Assembly (NCBI GenBank): GCA_921293015.1
Contig: OV121096.1
Coordinates: 23,137,729 to 23,201,728, forward strand
Origin: Phorcus lineatus
Taxonomy: Eukaryota; Mollusca; Gastropoda; Trochida; Trochidae
Direction: 5' to 3'
Length of the DNA: 64,000 bases
This document shows, piece by piece, positions 38,560 through 50,870 of the stretch. The number at the start of each line of letters is the position of its first letter. Positions within the stretch are counted from its first letter, which is position 1. A program made the position numbers and the translations under genes. Under the pieces are notes generated by a model. That model saw only the letters and a list, made by a program, of their open reading frames with translations, was not told the origin of the DNA and did no database searches.

Positions 38560-40015
38560 AATATACTGAGACTGACAGTGGGACAGAGACAGATAGAAAG
38601 AAATAGAATGATAGAGAGAGCGATATACATATAGACTGACAGACAGAATTTGATAAACACACATGTGGAGATTGTGATGTATTGAGAGACAGATGCCGAT
38701 AGAAAGACAGAGACTTCCAGATATACAGGGACTAATAGAGGGCCATAGAGAGATGGACTAATACGTATTTGATTTGAGAATGATAGAGAGACGGAGACTG
38801 ATAGAAAGATAGAGATTGGTAGAAAGACAGGGAATGATAGAGAGACGGAGACTGGTGGAAAGATAGAGATTGGTAGAAAGACAGAGAATGATAGAGAGAC
38901 GGAGACTGATAGAAAGATAGAGATTGTAGAAAGACAGAGAATGATAGAGAGGCGGAGACTGATAGAAAGATAGAGATTGGTAGAGTGACGGAGACTGATA
39001 TAAAGATAGAGATTGGTAGAGTGACGGAGACTGATAGAAAGATAGAGATTGGTAGAGAGACGGAGACTGATAAAAAGAGATTGGTAGAAAGACGTAGAAT
39101 GATAGAGAGACGGAGACTGATAGAAAGATAGAGATTGGTAGAGAGACGGAGACTGATAAGATAAAGATTAGTAGAAAGACTGAGAATGGTAGAGTGACGG
39201 AGACTGATAGAAAGACAGAGAATGGTAGAGTGACGGAGACTGATAGAAAGACAGATATTGGTAGAAAGACAGAGAATGGTAGGGTGACGGAGACTGATAG
39301 AAAGACAGAGAATGGTAGAGTGACGGAGACTGATAGAAAAATAGAGATTGGTAGAAAGACAGAGAATGGTAGAGTGACGGAGACTGATAGAAAGAGATTG
39401 GTAGAAAGACAGAGAATGGTAGAGTGACGGAGACTGATAGAGAGACAGAGAATGGTAGAGTGACGGAGACTGATAGAAAGATAGAGATTGGTAGAAAGAC
39501 AGAGAATGGTAGGGTGACAGAGACTGATAGAAAGATAGAGATTGGTAGAAAGACAGAGAATGGTAGGGTGACAGAGACTGATAGAAAGACAGAGAGGGGT
39601 AGAGTGACGGAGACTGATAGAAAGATAGAGATTGGTAGAAAAAAAAACAGAGAATGGTAGAACGACGGAGACTGATAGAAAGACAGAGAGAGGTAGAGTA
39701 ACGGAGACTGATAGAAAGATAGAGATTGGTAGAAAAACAGAATTGTAGAGTGACAGAGACTGATAAAAAGAGATTGGTAGAAAGACAGAGGATGATAGAG
39801 AGACGGTGACTGATAGAAAGATAGAGATTGGTTGAAAGACAGAGGATGATAGAGAGACGGAGACTGGTGGAAAGATAGAGATTGATAGAAAGACAGAGAA
39901 TGGTAGAGAGACAGAGATTGGTGGAAAGATAGATTAGTAGACAGGTTGACAAAAGAGGTAGAGAGATAGAGGGACAGATACTGGCAGAGAGACAGGGATT
40001 GACAAACAGACAAGG
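38560..40015 (+). repeat. 18-bp (54-bp trimer) purine-rich minisatellite
   Basis: The basic unit is agagacggagactgatag (18 bases) and variants (aaagatagagattggtag, aaagacagagaatgatag), often cycling as a 54-base trimer. As 18 is a multiple of three, several frames stay open on both strands: 461 codons on the minus strand (38732-40117), another overlapping minus frame (39168-40130) and plus frames at 39194-39660. Two overlapping long frames in different registers show that the openness comes from the repeat and not from selection. The minus-strand product would be endless SLSFYQSPSLYH-type repeats. Confidence 0.93.
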
Positions 40016-40550
40016 ACAATGAGACTGGATGCCCTGCAGTGAGTCCCCATCGTCTAAGATCCCGACGACCGACAGGACTGTCCGGGACACTTGGATCAAG
40101 TACAGGAAGTCTATCACCTGCAGCGTCCACTTTGCCGTGCTTCCCGGAAGAACCTTAGATTACCAGCTCTTTGTTTACATCGAAACACATATCATTAATT
40201 AACTATGAAAGATGTAACTATTACTTTTTTCATTCATCGTTAGATACCCTTAACTGAACTCAATTCTTTCAGGATTATGATATGTAAACAAGAATTCATA
40301 CCTCCATTTATTGCTCTTACATTGACCGTTGTTCATTTGGTTGTTTGAAGACGCCCTATTTGATCTAATACTATGTTAAGGCCTATTGTGATATTTACAA
40401 TTCATGGGAGATTAAAGGGTGTGGTTTCCTTGAGAACCACTAAAAGTTACCAGTATGGTACATCAACTCACGTGTGAGTTCATTGGGACGTGGATTCGTA
40501 GGATAATCCTCCACGTATTTAAGATATAACAGGTGGAAAACCTTGATGTA
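40016..40550. other. unique DNA between two arrays
   Basis: A GC-richer flank (40020-40170) directly after the 18-bp minisatellite, then AT-rich DNA. No feature recognised. Confidence 0.45.
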
Positions 40551-40734
40551 AGATGGCGTAATGTATGTTAGACGTCAAGTACTTAAGTGTATATCCTGTG
40601 CAAGATTTAAGTTGCTGGGTCGTTGACATACCTTAAGCAAGACGACAAGTACTATATATACCTTTGCCAAGGGTATACGGATAACAGTCTACGCACTATG
40701 TAATTTGTAATGTTGATACCCTACAAGTATATAA

Positions 40735-40915
40735 GACGTCGAATATTGGGTCTACATCCTATGTAAGACGTCGGGTACTGGAACCTCCACCCTATGTAAG
40801 ATGTCAGTTCTGTAGTATAAACCCGATGTAAGATGTCGAGTATTTTAGTCTCCACCATATGTAAGAAGACGAGTACTGTAGCCTCCACCCTATGTAAGAT
40901 GTAAGTACTGTGTGA
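40735..40915 (+). repeat. 33-bp tandem repeat, about 5 units
   Basis: The motif atgtaaga recurs at 40761, 40794, 40826, 40859 and 40892 (spacing 32-33). Degenerate older units extend back to about 40550. Being a multiple of three, it leaves a 71-codon minus-strand frame (repeating YIGWR/LHRVE-like peptides) that I do not regard as a gene. Confidence 0.85.
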
Positions 40916-43264
40916 GTGTACGTCAAGCATATTCACAAAGACAATCGGCTCGACTCTGCATGTTGTTTGTGCCTAATGGTCGTGTGTAGCGGCTCAAGCA
41001 ACACAGCTTCACCCAGGCTCGAACGTGAGATTTCACCTGTTGAAAGAGTTTAGCCTCTCTTCATACGTCCAGGGTTTGTTACTGTCTTTCCAACTTCACT
41101 TGTCTCCCTTTGTTAGACTAATCACCTTGAAACAATACATAGTTTATCTTCTTCTGTTTTACTGACTTACGATGTTGGTGTCCTATAAGTTCATCTTTGA
41201 TAGTGGATTATAAGATTAAAGCGCCAGTGAGTGTAACTTACTCAGGCCAGTAGACTGGAGTCAGACCTGATGGCTCGTCCAGTGAGAGACAACCCTGATG
41301 TATGAGTCTCCTCTCTGGTCCCCTGCTTCTGCATGTGTATATATGCGCGTGTGTGTACGTACATGCACGGGATGGATGTAGGTGAGTCTGCATGAAGCTA
41401 TGGGAGACTTTACCTTAGACTTTCACAACATTTATATTCATAAACAATGACAGTTTTGAAATTGCATTGTTGATACCGTACCGTCAACCACGTGCTTTAA
41501 GAAGCTTTGCATGTGCATCTGTACACTTGTGACGATATAGTCTACTGGTGTTTGGTCTTTTGAAAATTAAGTTGATTAAAGTATTTCAAGGCAAGTTTAT
41601 TTAATAATCCTAATCGCAGAACAAAAGATAGTAATACTTTTTTGTCATCGCCAAAGGCTTATTTCAACGGATATATTCCCGGTGATGTAAAGAGGAAATC
41701 GTTTGGAATATCTATATACAAATATCATTACGTAGGAATAGGTTTTTTATTTTCATTTTGTCCTTTAACTCACAGTTTGACGTCTGAATCTTTCACCATG
41801 TTACTTTTTGGACTCAAGACATTTCCAAAACAAATGTCATTTTTTATTATCGTCTCTCATTTCTAATTAAGTTAGTAGATCTAATTATGAAGCATTGACC
41901 ATGAATATGGAAATCTAGATTTTTAAAAGATTCATCTTAAAGATTGCCGTTATTCACATAAAAACAAAACTCTTATTACAAATTTAATATTGAAAGATTA
42001 CCAAGAATGAACTAATGTCTGCTGATTTGGAACTATAAGATGCAGTGTGGTTTCAGCAATGGTTAATAATCTGCGGAAACATTGAGCTGACAACTCATTT
42101 ACGGATAATCAACTTCTTTATTTTCCTCTGTTAACTCTTCATTTCTTTGATGCCAACCTCATGAATGCCTCTTCTCATTTGTGAACATATATCTGTATAT
42201 TAAAAAGGTAATGCATATATACATATACACAAGACACATAACATGTAAAACATGAATCGTGCTCCTTAATAAGGTATCTATCGATTTCTATTATTGCTTA
42301 TACCTTGCATTATTACCTACATTCGTCCTTACTCAAATCGCTGTTTTTAATTTGTCCTTGGAATATTGTTATTGAGATATTAAGTTATCATATTCTACCT
42401 CTAATGTAAAAAATCAAGTTAAATATATAAATACTAACTTAGGCTATAACACTTTTTTGTAGATATTGTAAACATGATATCTTTAAAATTAATTGGATGT
42501 GATTAGACACTCAATTGACCATAATTCTTCACGATGATATATATTTTATATGTTAAAGCTCTCCTACCCTTCGGTCGAAGGTTACATGATAAAAGAGAGA
42601 CTTTAGTGATAATAACCTGATTCGAAAAAAAATATGGAACCTTTAACAAGATCCAGAACGTTCAAAATGTAACCTAAATAGTCTCTAGACCTCTCTTAAA
42701 ATAAAATTTTTGCTTCAATATTTCAAACAGACAAACAGATAAGTGAGTTGTACGATAGTTGTGAGTTACGATAGGTCGTGTAATGTGATGCATAAGACAA
42801 TCACTGCGTTTTATCCTTACTGTTACCATGATTATACAAAGAAAATGCCTATACTTTCGTCAAAAGTATCAGTTTGGCATCGAATAGGCATAGCCAATAC
42901 AACCTATTTCCTTTTCAAACAGTATTATTCTACAATACAAACTATAAGCAAGTGATCCTTTAAGCCTCAGGATAAAAGCAGGAAATGTTAGACCTAAAGG
43001 TATTATACAGAAAAGTGTACACGCTATAGATAGGGCAATCAGGAAATATTTCTGTATCTCGATGTAACCAGCAACAAACATGGCGGGTCAACCCGGAGGC
43101 CACCCACGTCAACTCTGAAAACCCTTGTAGCTGAAACAGAATATCTGTATCTTAAACTGATCACTAAATGACACTCGGGCTACCCTTTACTCCAAGATGA
43201 AACCAATGAAAATCTATATCTCTGGATATTACCAGCCACCAAATGAATACCTCTTCTCCAAAAC
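40916..43264. other. non-coding DNA
   Basis: A GC-richer patch at 40940-41060 and 41220-41400. No coding homology and no convincing tRNA fold. AT-rich elsewhere. Confidence 0.45.
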
Positions 43265-43930
43265 AGCAAGGTACCTTTTTCTTTAGACCGCCTTAACTAA
43301 CCCCTTAGGTCAGGTCTTTGTTCTGGTCCTGCCTAAAATCGTCATACATAGGGTACCTCTAAATGACATCAGGGAATATATAGTTGGATGCCAAGAGTCC
43401 AAGAGGCTAGCTGTAACCCTTGAGCAAAGGGTATCTCATATCCATCTAAGCTCTACTCTAAAAAAACTTAAAGCTGAGTGCGCTTGATTGTTTCAATCTC
43501 TGGCTACCCTTGTTACAACCGGAAACATATCTCTAGATGGGTGGTACCAGCAGGGTAGCTTTGGTCCTAGTGGACCATCACTCTAGAAAAACTTAACTTG
43601 ATCTAAAATTCGGGTACCTCTCTGTATGGTACCACCAACTGGGTATTCCTGACATAATACCACAAGGTACCTCTCTGGATGTTACTACCAACTCAGGGTA
43701 CCTCTCTGAATGGTTCCACCTACTGGTCACTCTAGAGAGTAAAAACAGGGTACCTATACCAAAGACCATTCTCAAATTCTGAAAAACTATTACAGCACAG
43801 TTTGTCTGTTTGTTTCGATCTCAGGGTACCTCTACATACCACCAGGAAATAGTTCAATCTCTGAATGGTATTTGCAACCAGGGTACCCTTCACTTAAATC
43901 ACAATACTTATACCCCCTGGCCTACCTTTA
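43265..43930 (+). repeat. degenerate tandem repeat rich in GGTACC
   Basis: gggtacctctctg-like motifs recur near 43350, 43609, 43666, 43697, 43749, 43825 and 43882, alternating with atggtaccaccaact. The period is irregular, about 30 to 80 bases. It is an old array with no coding signature. Confidence 0.7.
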
Positions 43931-44019
43931 CTATAAAACCCTTATAGCTGAGTCACACCGTTTCTAACTGGCCCTGCTCAAACTGTTACAGTTCTACTTA
44001 GCATCTTTTCACTAAGTTG

Positions 44020-44125
44020 TGGTATTTTTTTCCAAGTGTAAAACATGGCTGTGACCTTAGCGGGGATTCGAACCTTCATGTTGAATGTTGGCCACTCTTT
44101 GATACGCGGTGTGGCTCTCTGTAAC
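44020..44125 (-). mobile_element. tRNA-derived SINE-like fragment
   Basis: On the minus strand, GGTTCGAATCC (44064-44074) follows gccacaccgcgtatcaaag, an A-box-like start about 40 bases upstream, and is trailed by cgctaaggtcacagccatg. This is the arrangement of a tRNA-headed SINE. A full tRNA fold is absent. Confidence 0.48.
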
Positions 44126-46331
44126 TTCGGAACATTCACCCTCGATTTTCAATTATTAAAGTTTTAACATTTTATTGCAACTGAACGTTCACTATGAAAG
44201 CGTGAACGTTATTGAATATATTTCATCGCGGCGATGTCATACCCTATGAAAGCCTTTAAAACGCCTTGTTTATGTTCTTTATTCAAAGATTTTCCTCAAA
44301 GGCAAATAACAATTTGAAACAATTTTTTCAAACAACCACAACACTTTTGATCTAATCCAAGTCAGATTTCAAAAGGACAGATCACAATGGTTTGTGCATG
44401 TAAATCAAACGGAATTATTACTATTAATTATTAATACTATTAATATAAAACATAAACTTGAGATTCGTGAACGCTAACAAGTTTTCTACGATAGTTCAAC
44501 ACTTTACGGTTACATTTGATTCAGAAAATCATTTACAATGATGTTTCCCTTTTATGATCAAACATGATTGAGTTGAGTTGCTCTGAAACGGTTTCAACAA
44601 CATGAACTCTAATGTCTTGTATTTTCAATTCGAGTTTACATTTTTGTTAGCAAATAACAAAATGTAGATTAATTGTAATTATGACTTTGTTACTAAATTA
44701 TCATTATTGCATTGAATTATTAAAACAAGTTTAACAAACATTCATTGAGATTTTTTTCTACCAAACTTCAATATTTCAAAAAATGTAGAATTATAATTAT
44801 AGATAGCTGTTTACTATGATGTTAAAAGTTGTTTCTGAAATACACATTTTATTCCCAAATATTCCCTTTGAATTTTCAAAAAAAAAATGGAATAAGAAAA
44901 ACGCAGTTAATAGTTTTTACTATGATGTTTGAATTTCAATGAAACATGTCTTACTTTTTATCTTAACGTACACAAAGGCTACAAAGTAAGATGTATCAAC
45001 TATAGAAAGACCCCCCGTTAAGACGCAGTTGCATCCTTCTATTTATATATAGCTTCTTAAAATACTATATCAACTCATTGTGCAGTGACTACAGTATCTG
45101 TTATGGCTTATTAACACTGTCATTCTTGATTTGGTAATTCTCAATTTCAAGTGTTATTAAAAATTACAAATCTATATTTTATTTGAATACAAGACAAACA
45201 AACAAATCCAAATTTTCATATCCAATATGGCCGAACAGGTTCGATTCATACTGCTATACTTAAATCTAATACAATACTTAAAAGAGCACTGTAACGCGTT
45301 GTTTAGACATTTTATTTCTTCAAATTTTCCCCAATAGATATAAATTTATGCTAAATTTATTATTTCAGAGGGTAAATTTCATTACCCAGTATCTGTAGTC
45401 ATGGAAGAATGATCACGTATGATGCGAACAGTGCATGTTGTCATTTTAGTGTGAACAACTATTAATCATTTGAATTTGGTATATGGAGTCGAATATTTCA
45501 AACGAACGAAGTTGTTATGTTCCTTTTCTGATTAATAAAAAAGATGTATAAAAATTAATTCATTTCGTAAGATCCCCTTTTTTCCCATAGAAAACATGCT
45601 ACGGTGCCTTTCAGGTTTGTAATGCCAGTTGTGATTGTAATGGTTTTCATGCCTTAGATACATATTACATTGTAAGCCATTAAGTATGTCTTGGGATACT
45701 TTCCCATAAGATAGGAGTAAATCTATTAAGGGCGGAGAACACATACTAACTGCTATATGTGCTATATATTTTAAGTATATAGTTATAGTGTGGTCTATAT
45801 GTTACTAGTAGATTTAAGACGTTTGCTTATTAGACAAAAGATTAACACCATGTCTGTAGTTACATTCATTGGAATAATGGTTTGAGTAAGCAGGCTCTTT
45901 CTCGGTGGTATAACAGTTGGGTTTTAATGATAGTGTGTCTAATGGATTCGCGATGTTTAAGAAGCTTTCGTTTTATTTTGGAGGAATAAGTAACAAAATT
46001 TTACCCAATATTGAAGAAATTGTTAACGTCATGGAAGTCAACAACCAATATATGCATATGAAATATTAAAATACCTAAAATAAAATCTGCCTCCTAGTTA
46101 CCTCATATCATGCATGCATCAGAATGGTAATCAACGCAGAGAATGTGATGGGGAGTATTTTACTTATGTTTGTTTTCTTGTTTCATCCAAATTTGGAAGA
46201 ATAATATTCTTGTTATAATCAAAATATTTTAGAATTAGTCTAGTATCCCATAGTATCTTTATTTCCAAATACCAAACATGCAGAGGCTGTAAGACAGGTT
46301 TAAATTTTGTTCTGTTAGCATTTAAAGCATG
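44126..46331. other. AT-rich non-coding DNA
   Basis: No gene or repeat recognised. Confidence 0.5.
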
Positions 46332-46538
46332 TGATATATAATTATATAATAATTTTACAATATATCCTTGTACATAATTTTCAACATATCCTTTACATTG
46401 TACGTATATTTGAAATGCGATGTTAACGATCATATCGTCCCTGATGAGTCAATACTATTGACTAAATACTAGTATCGTATTAAAATGATTCATTCTGCAA
46501 ACGACTATGTAAAGTATGTTATATTTTATTTTTATTGT
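46332..46538 (+). mobile_element. dispersed repeat copy 2 carrying a hammerhead-ribozyme fold
   Basis: This is the second copy of the repeat at 28262-28493, in the same orientation, again immediately followed by (TA)n (46539-46562). It differs by scattered substitutions and a short gap in stem I, so the two copies have drifted independently for some time. Confidence 0.6.
46429..46489 (+). ncRNA. degenerate type I hammerhead ribozyme, copy 2
   Basis: Core CTGATGA is exact at 46441-46447. Stem II is GTCAA/TTGAC (46448-46452 with 46458-46462, loop TACTA). The second core block reads TAAA (46463-46466) instead of GAAA. Stem III A-TAC/GTA-T is the same as in copy 1 (46466-46469 with 46472-46475), with C at 46476 as the cleavage nucleotide. 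Outer stem I ATCAT/ATGAT is kept (46429-46433 with 46485-46489). Inner stem I is shorter and mismatched compared with copy 1. Because each copy has intact the core block that the other lacks, the family consensus at core positions matches a true hammerhead. Confidence 0.62.
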
Positions 46539-46562
46539 TATATATATATATATATATATATA
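46539..46562 (+). repeat. (TA)n microsatellite
   Basis: About 12 TA units directly downstream of hammerhead repeat copy 2. Confidence 0.95.
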
Positions 46563-46573
46563 ATTAACAAAAG

Positions 46574-46697
46574 ATATGTTCAATTTAAGGTGTAACCAGT
46601 TTCAAACGTTTTGTTTTGCTAAACAGTAAACATAAATATGTTCAATTTAGGTGTAACCAGTTTTAAACGTTTTGTTTTGTTAAAAAGTGCGTAAGGT
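46574..46697 (+). repeat. 62-bp direct duplication
   Basis: atatgttcaattt...ggtgtaaccagttt...aaacgttttgttttg occurs at 46574 and 46636, just after the (TA)n behind the second hammerhead repeat. Confidence 0.88.
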
Positions 46698-48065
46698 CAG
46701 CGCGTTTTTATTGGTTTAAGATAACATTTTGTTAATTCAGTTTCTGTTGACGTGCGCGATATCATTAAAAGATAAGTCTTAACTAAACCCAGTTTAACAT
46801 TTCATTAAATCTACCGATTACGTGAAAGGTATTTTCTGCAGTAGGGAATTTCATTTTTTTTTAAATTTAAAGTCTTGTTGGTCACATTGTTTGTATCAAA
46901 ATGATAAAAGTGAACCAGTACGGTATGGTCATATTTTCCATAATGTGTGAATGGTCGTGTTTGAGACCTCCAGTCACTGATATGTACTAATAAAGAACAC
47001 CTGCGCCCAGGTATGATAGATATAAGTAAGTATATAGGTAGATGGAGACTCTACCTGTCACTCACTACCTGCCCCAGGTTATCTATATAGCATCACTCCA
47101 TAATTCATACCTTTATTTCTTACTGCGAGGGCGAAAGAGTTATGTCTTGAAAGGGGAAATCAGGGTTATCAGGCGTTTATTTCCCTCTTGATACTTTCCG
47201 AATTTTTAAGTACCTGTTTTATGAACAATGTGCGTATCCACATGTATAATTGATTTGATTATATGCGGAAGTATTTATTTTTTCTAAACTTAGGTATGAT
47301 TGACAATCTGTCCTATCGGTATTCTGCGTTGAGACATAGTTAAACATCTATATATATATTCATTTTAGCTTATCTTTTATTATCATTTATTGTTTCATAG
47401 CTTAATGTTAATTTAGTTAAAGTGAAAACTGTGAAACGTGAAACCTAATGGACGGTTTATATAATTACAAGTCGGGCAATTAAAAATCACTGAATCAGTC
47501 AAATGCTTTAAATCAAAATATAAAACGTTAACGTATAAAGGTTTCAAATATCAAGATTTATTTTGTGAAAATTGATATTTTCAAAAGACGTATGTCGTTC
47601 GAGTGACAAGTAAGACAAATATGGCGAGACGTGGCCAATGCAGTGTTTAACTTATTACAATGACGTCATTCATGACCCATTTTCTTTCTGCGTTGCAAAA
47701 CACTTTTATAATCTGAATACGACGTGCACGAGTTACTAGCACTATGTGTACAATGATTAATAGAATAGAAGAATTTGATTGAAAAAGCAACAAAAAAATT
47801 CTCTGATATAAGTTTTTTTATTTCAAAATTAATAATTTACTGGGAAAACTTACATACATATGGATTTGCATAACAAGGTTATATGAATATATTTACCGTT
47901 CAATAAATTTTAGATGGAGTAACCAGTCATAAAAATCAAACTTAATCATACATATCACGCATAATCGTGTACATTTCCAGTAATTAGCGAGAGAAAAGAA
48001 ATATGATTTGATTATGAGAGTGGGAATTATATTAGATTTAATGACAATGTCATTGGTCAGAGGGG

Positions 48066-48200
48066 GGTATTTTCACAGAACAACCTTTACTAAGGTTAAC
48101 TTTAACTCTGTGAAATTTACCTTCGACTAACAGTTACCTTAGCGCCTTGTGGAGGGAGATTGTCATATACAATTCAAAGGTAACCTAAAAAAAGACATAG
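48066..48200 (+). mobile_element. MITE-like dispersed repeat fragment
   Basis: tattttcacagaacaacctttactaaggttaac shares its core with the 55.5 kb intronic repeat and, in reverse, with 61920-61990. No coding capacity. Confidence 0.4.
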
Positions 48201-49369
48201 GCCTCCGCCATATTTGTTTGATTACTCTAAATACAATTGCAAGTATGAAGATAAAGGAAAAACGTAGTTTCGTCATGAAAAGTGTATTCATATTCGATTA
48301 TATATGGATATATATATATTGACTCAGATAGCAAAGTGAAATATATCAAGCTCTTCCACCAGTTTTGAGGTATTCAATTTTATTAGTTCGAGTATCGAGA
48401 CATAACAAATACATAACTTATAAATGGTGAACTTTTATCAATAATGATAAGAATAACAATTAGCTAAGCACTTTTAATCTCTAAACCAACAGACAACGTT
48501 TCCGCCACATTGGTTTGAGTGTTCAATCGTGTTCATTGAAAGAAAACAAAAAGAATCAAATTCTATTCTGAAAGATAAATTCTAATTAAGTCTGATTGTG
48601 TTCTTTCATCCTTCAGTCCAGCTATACCCTTGATACAGCTAGATTAATTATTCCTTCCGGTCAGTTTGGCTGGACATAGCTATCAACTGACCACTCATTT
48701 CATGTATACAATGTCAACTGAAACTGACCGCTTTGTCTTCACAAAACAACCGAATCGAAAATGGAATCGACAATGGAATTGAATTCTAGGATTAAACAAA
48801 TTAGAAACCCCTTATCATTGTCTGTATATCGGACTTCATTTAGTAACTCGATATCTTTGCTTGTTCAATAAGTAAATACTTAAATTCAACTAATTACACG
48901 ATTCTCCTGTGTACGTCTATTTACAAACCTGAAAGGTTTTGTTTAATGACCAAGGGATTAAGTCCTATTGATTACAGAAATAGTCATTATTTCAAGCGTT
49001 TGTACAAATTGTCAAAATGGGTAAGTTTAAATTCAAAATAACAACAAAAACCTGTCTTTTCACTCCGATGTTGTCTTTATTTGCATCTCCAAATACATCT
49101 ACAAATTTAGTTTTATTTATTACGTATCAGTATTGAGTAAGAAACGAAAAGACACAAAAATCATTGACCAATATAATATCATAATTCAAACATTTTCAGA
49201 TACACGTCTAAAAACGAAATCTCATATTTATCCGAAACTATTCTTTCGAATTGACAAATGATCTAGTAAGAAAAATGAAACTATTTATCCTTTTGTTGAC
49301 CCCGGGTTTTCGAAAAGACTTTAGAGTGATTACTCAAAGCGTGTTAAGCTCCATGGGGCGCGCTCGTTT

Positions 49370-49485
49370 GTCTCTGTAAAGTCACGAACAGCGATGCTTG
49401 ATTCGTCCACTAGGACTCGAATCACGTAGTTCGGAGAGCAAGGTTTTGACGCGATCAACTCGACTTCAGTAAGTTCATATGGTAC
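49370..49485 (-). mobile_element. possible tRNA-like SINE head
   Basis: On the minus strand, gattcgagtcc (B-box-like) follows cgcgtcaaaaccttgctctc at tRNA-like spacing, and the block is more GC-rich than its flanks. Decayed and uncertain. Confidence 0.28.
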
Positions 49486-50439
49486 AGGGAATCATCTATA
49501 CACTTGTATTGCAATATTTTCTAATCTTAACCTACTTTCAAAGGGAAGACAAGCATCTACACTACGGACCACGGTTCCCCTAAAACGTAGGAAATGGTTC
49601 TATATACATTTGATTGAATTTATGTTTTTTGAAACAGATATTTTTCAAGTTTTTGTATTGAATGATCATTTTGTATAAATGTACTTTGCCGTGCTTTTGT
49701 ATTTTGTGTTTCACCTTTGCTGATATGGCAGAAAATGGTTACCAGGTTCGAGATGGATTATTTTTATTTTGAAAAGGTGTTTATCAAAGTTTCAAACAGA
49801 GAGAACAGCTTCATATCAGTTTTTTTTCATTATAGTCTGTTTACATATCAATATTTCTTAGTTTTTAATTTATAAAACTCGGAATATTTCTTTTCATCTT
49901 TTTAGAAATTCAAGTCTTATTAGCCTTTCTTAAACATGTCATGATTTTTTTTATAAAAATGATGAGTATCGCAACAACTGCATTGTTCCTACCAAGAATA
50001 AAAATATCATAATAACTGCAAAACATTTGCTTAAATTATTGCAATCGTTATTTTAAAAATGCAACACTGTAATCATGAGTAACAACAATAAAATATCAGT
50101 TGCATTTTCTTATACATTATCTTAAACATTATGATTTTATGATATTGACAAAGTTATTTCAAAAATCAAAAACAATGTTGTGATATTGACAACTTTGTCA
50201 CAAAAAATGATGATAATGTTGTAACGATGGCAAATAAGAGGACAATCATATAACTAAAACTAAAAAACTGTAACCCTAATGCGCAGAAATTTTATGATAA
50301 TGATATGTGATAATCTGATATTTTCAAATAATAATAGTGCGTCTATATTGAATTTATTCAATATCTATCAAAGTTAGTATGAATGATATCGCCATCAGTT
50401 TGATCTATCGACGAGTATCGGGGCCATGGCACGGTTGCG

Positions 50440-50870
50440 CTCTTGGACCGCCGTAAGGTCCCCACCTGGATTGGGGCGGCATGCTCGATGAGTGATATAT
50501 GGCTTCTTGATAAGTTAATTGCATTGTGAGTTACTCAGCGAAATCACTTGATTTGCATTCTGATGTGATCTGAGTGCTCCTTTGGACCAATACCTAGCCT
50601 ATGTCGATGTATATCAAGTCCGCCCCTCCCCCCTCTCGGGCTGCTACCTGATCTCTCGCTCCCCCGGGCTGTCAGGCAGTGTGAGGAGTTTGGAGCAGTG
50701 CGCGCCAGTCCCGCATCGCTTCACCTGACAGGTGACACGCACCTATCACTTACATTATCTACACTCAGAGAAATCTCACCGCGCATCTCGCACTGATTTG
50801 TCCCACCTCCCTACACCGCTCTATCGCCCCAGAGCGGGCAGGTGCGGGCCTTGAGGGCATCATGGCACAG
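50440..50870 (+). promoter_or_regulatory. GC-rich promoter-like block with E-boxes upstream of the ESE gene
   Basis: This is the most GC- and CpG-rich non-coding stretch of the window. It holds an inverted CCAAT (ATTGG) next to a GC-box (ggggcggc) near 50470-50480, a second GC-box-like ccgcccc near 50620, and CACCTG/CAGGTG E-boxes at 50463-50468, 50722-50727, 50729-50734 and 50839-50844. The middle pair forms the inverted dyad CACCTGACAGGTG. No TATA box is evident. It lies 1.4 kb before the first coding exon on the same strand, so a CpG-type promoter and 5' UTR exon are likely. CAGGTG E-boxes are the sites used by Snail/ZEB repressors and by bHLH activators. Confidence 0.5.

Larger units (their letters stand above)
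46698..50439. other. non-coding DNA upstream of the ESE promoter-like block
   Basis: Contains the MITE-like fragment at 48066, a possible SINE head at 49370, and an ACCTG...CAGGT-rich patch at 47000-47090. 49600-50400 is very AT-rich. Confidence 0.5.

Noticed and set aside
38732-40117. 461-codon minus-strand open frame of SLSFYQS-type repeats as a gene
   Set aside because: It is a translation of an 18-bp minisatellite. A second long frame overlaps in another register, and plus-strand frames are open too.
40721-40936. 71-codon minus-strand frame with repeating YIGWR-like peptide
   Set aside because: The frame is open only because the tandem unit is 33 bases. No homology.
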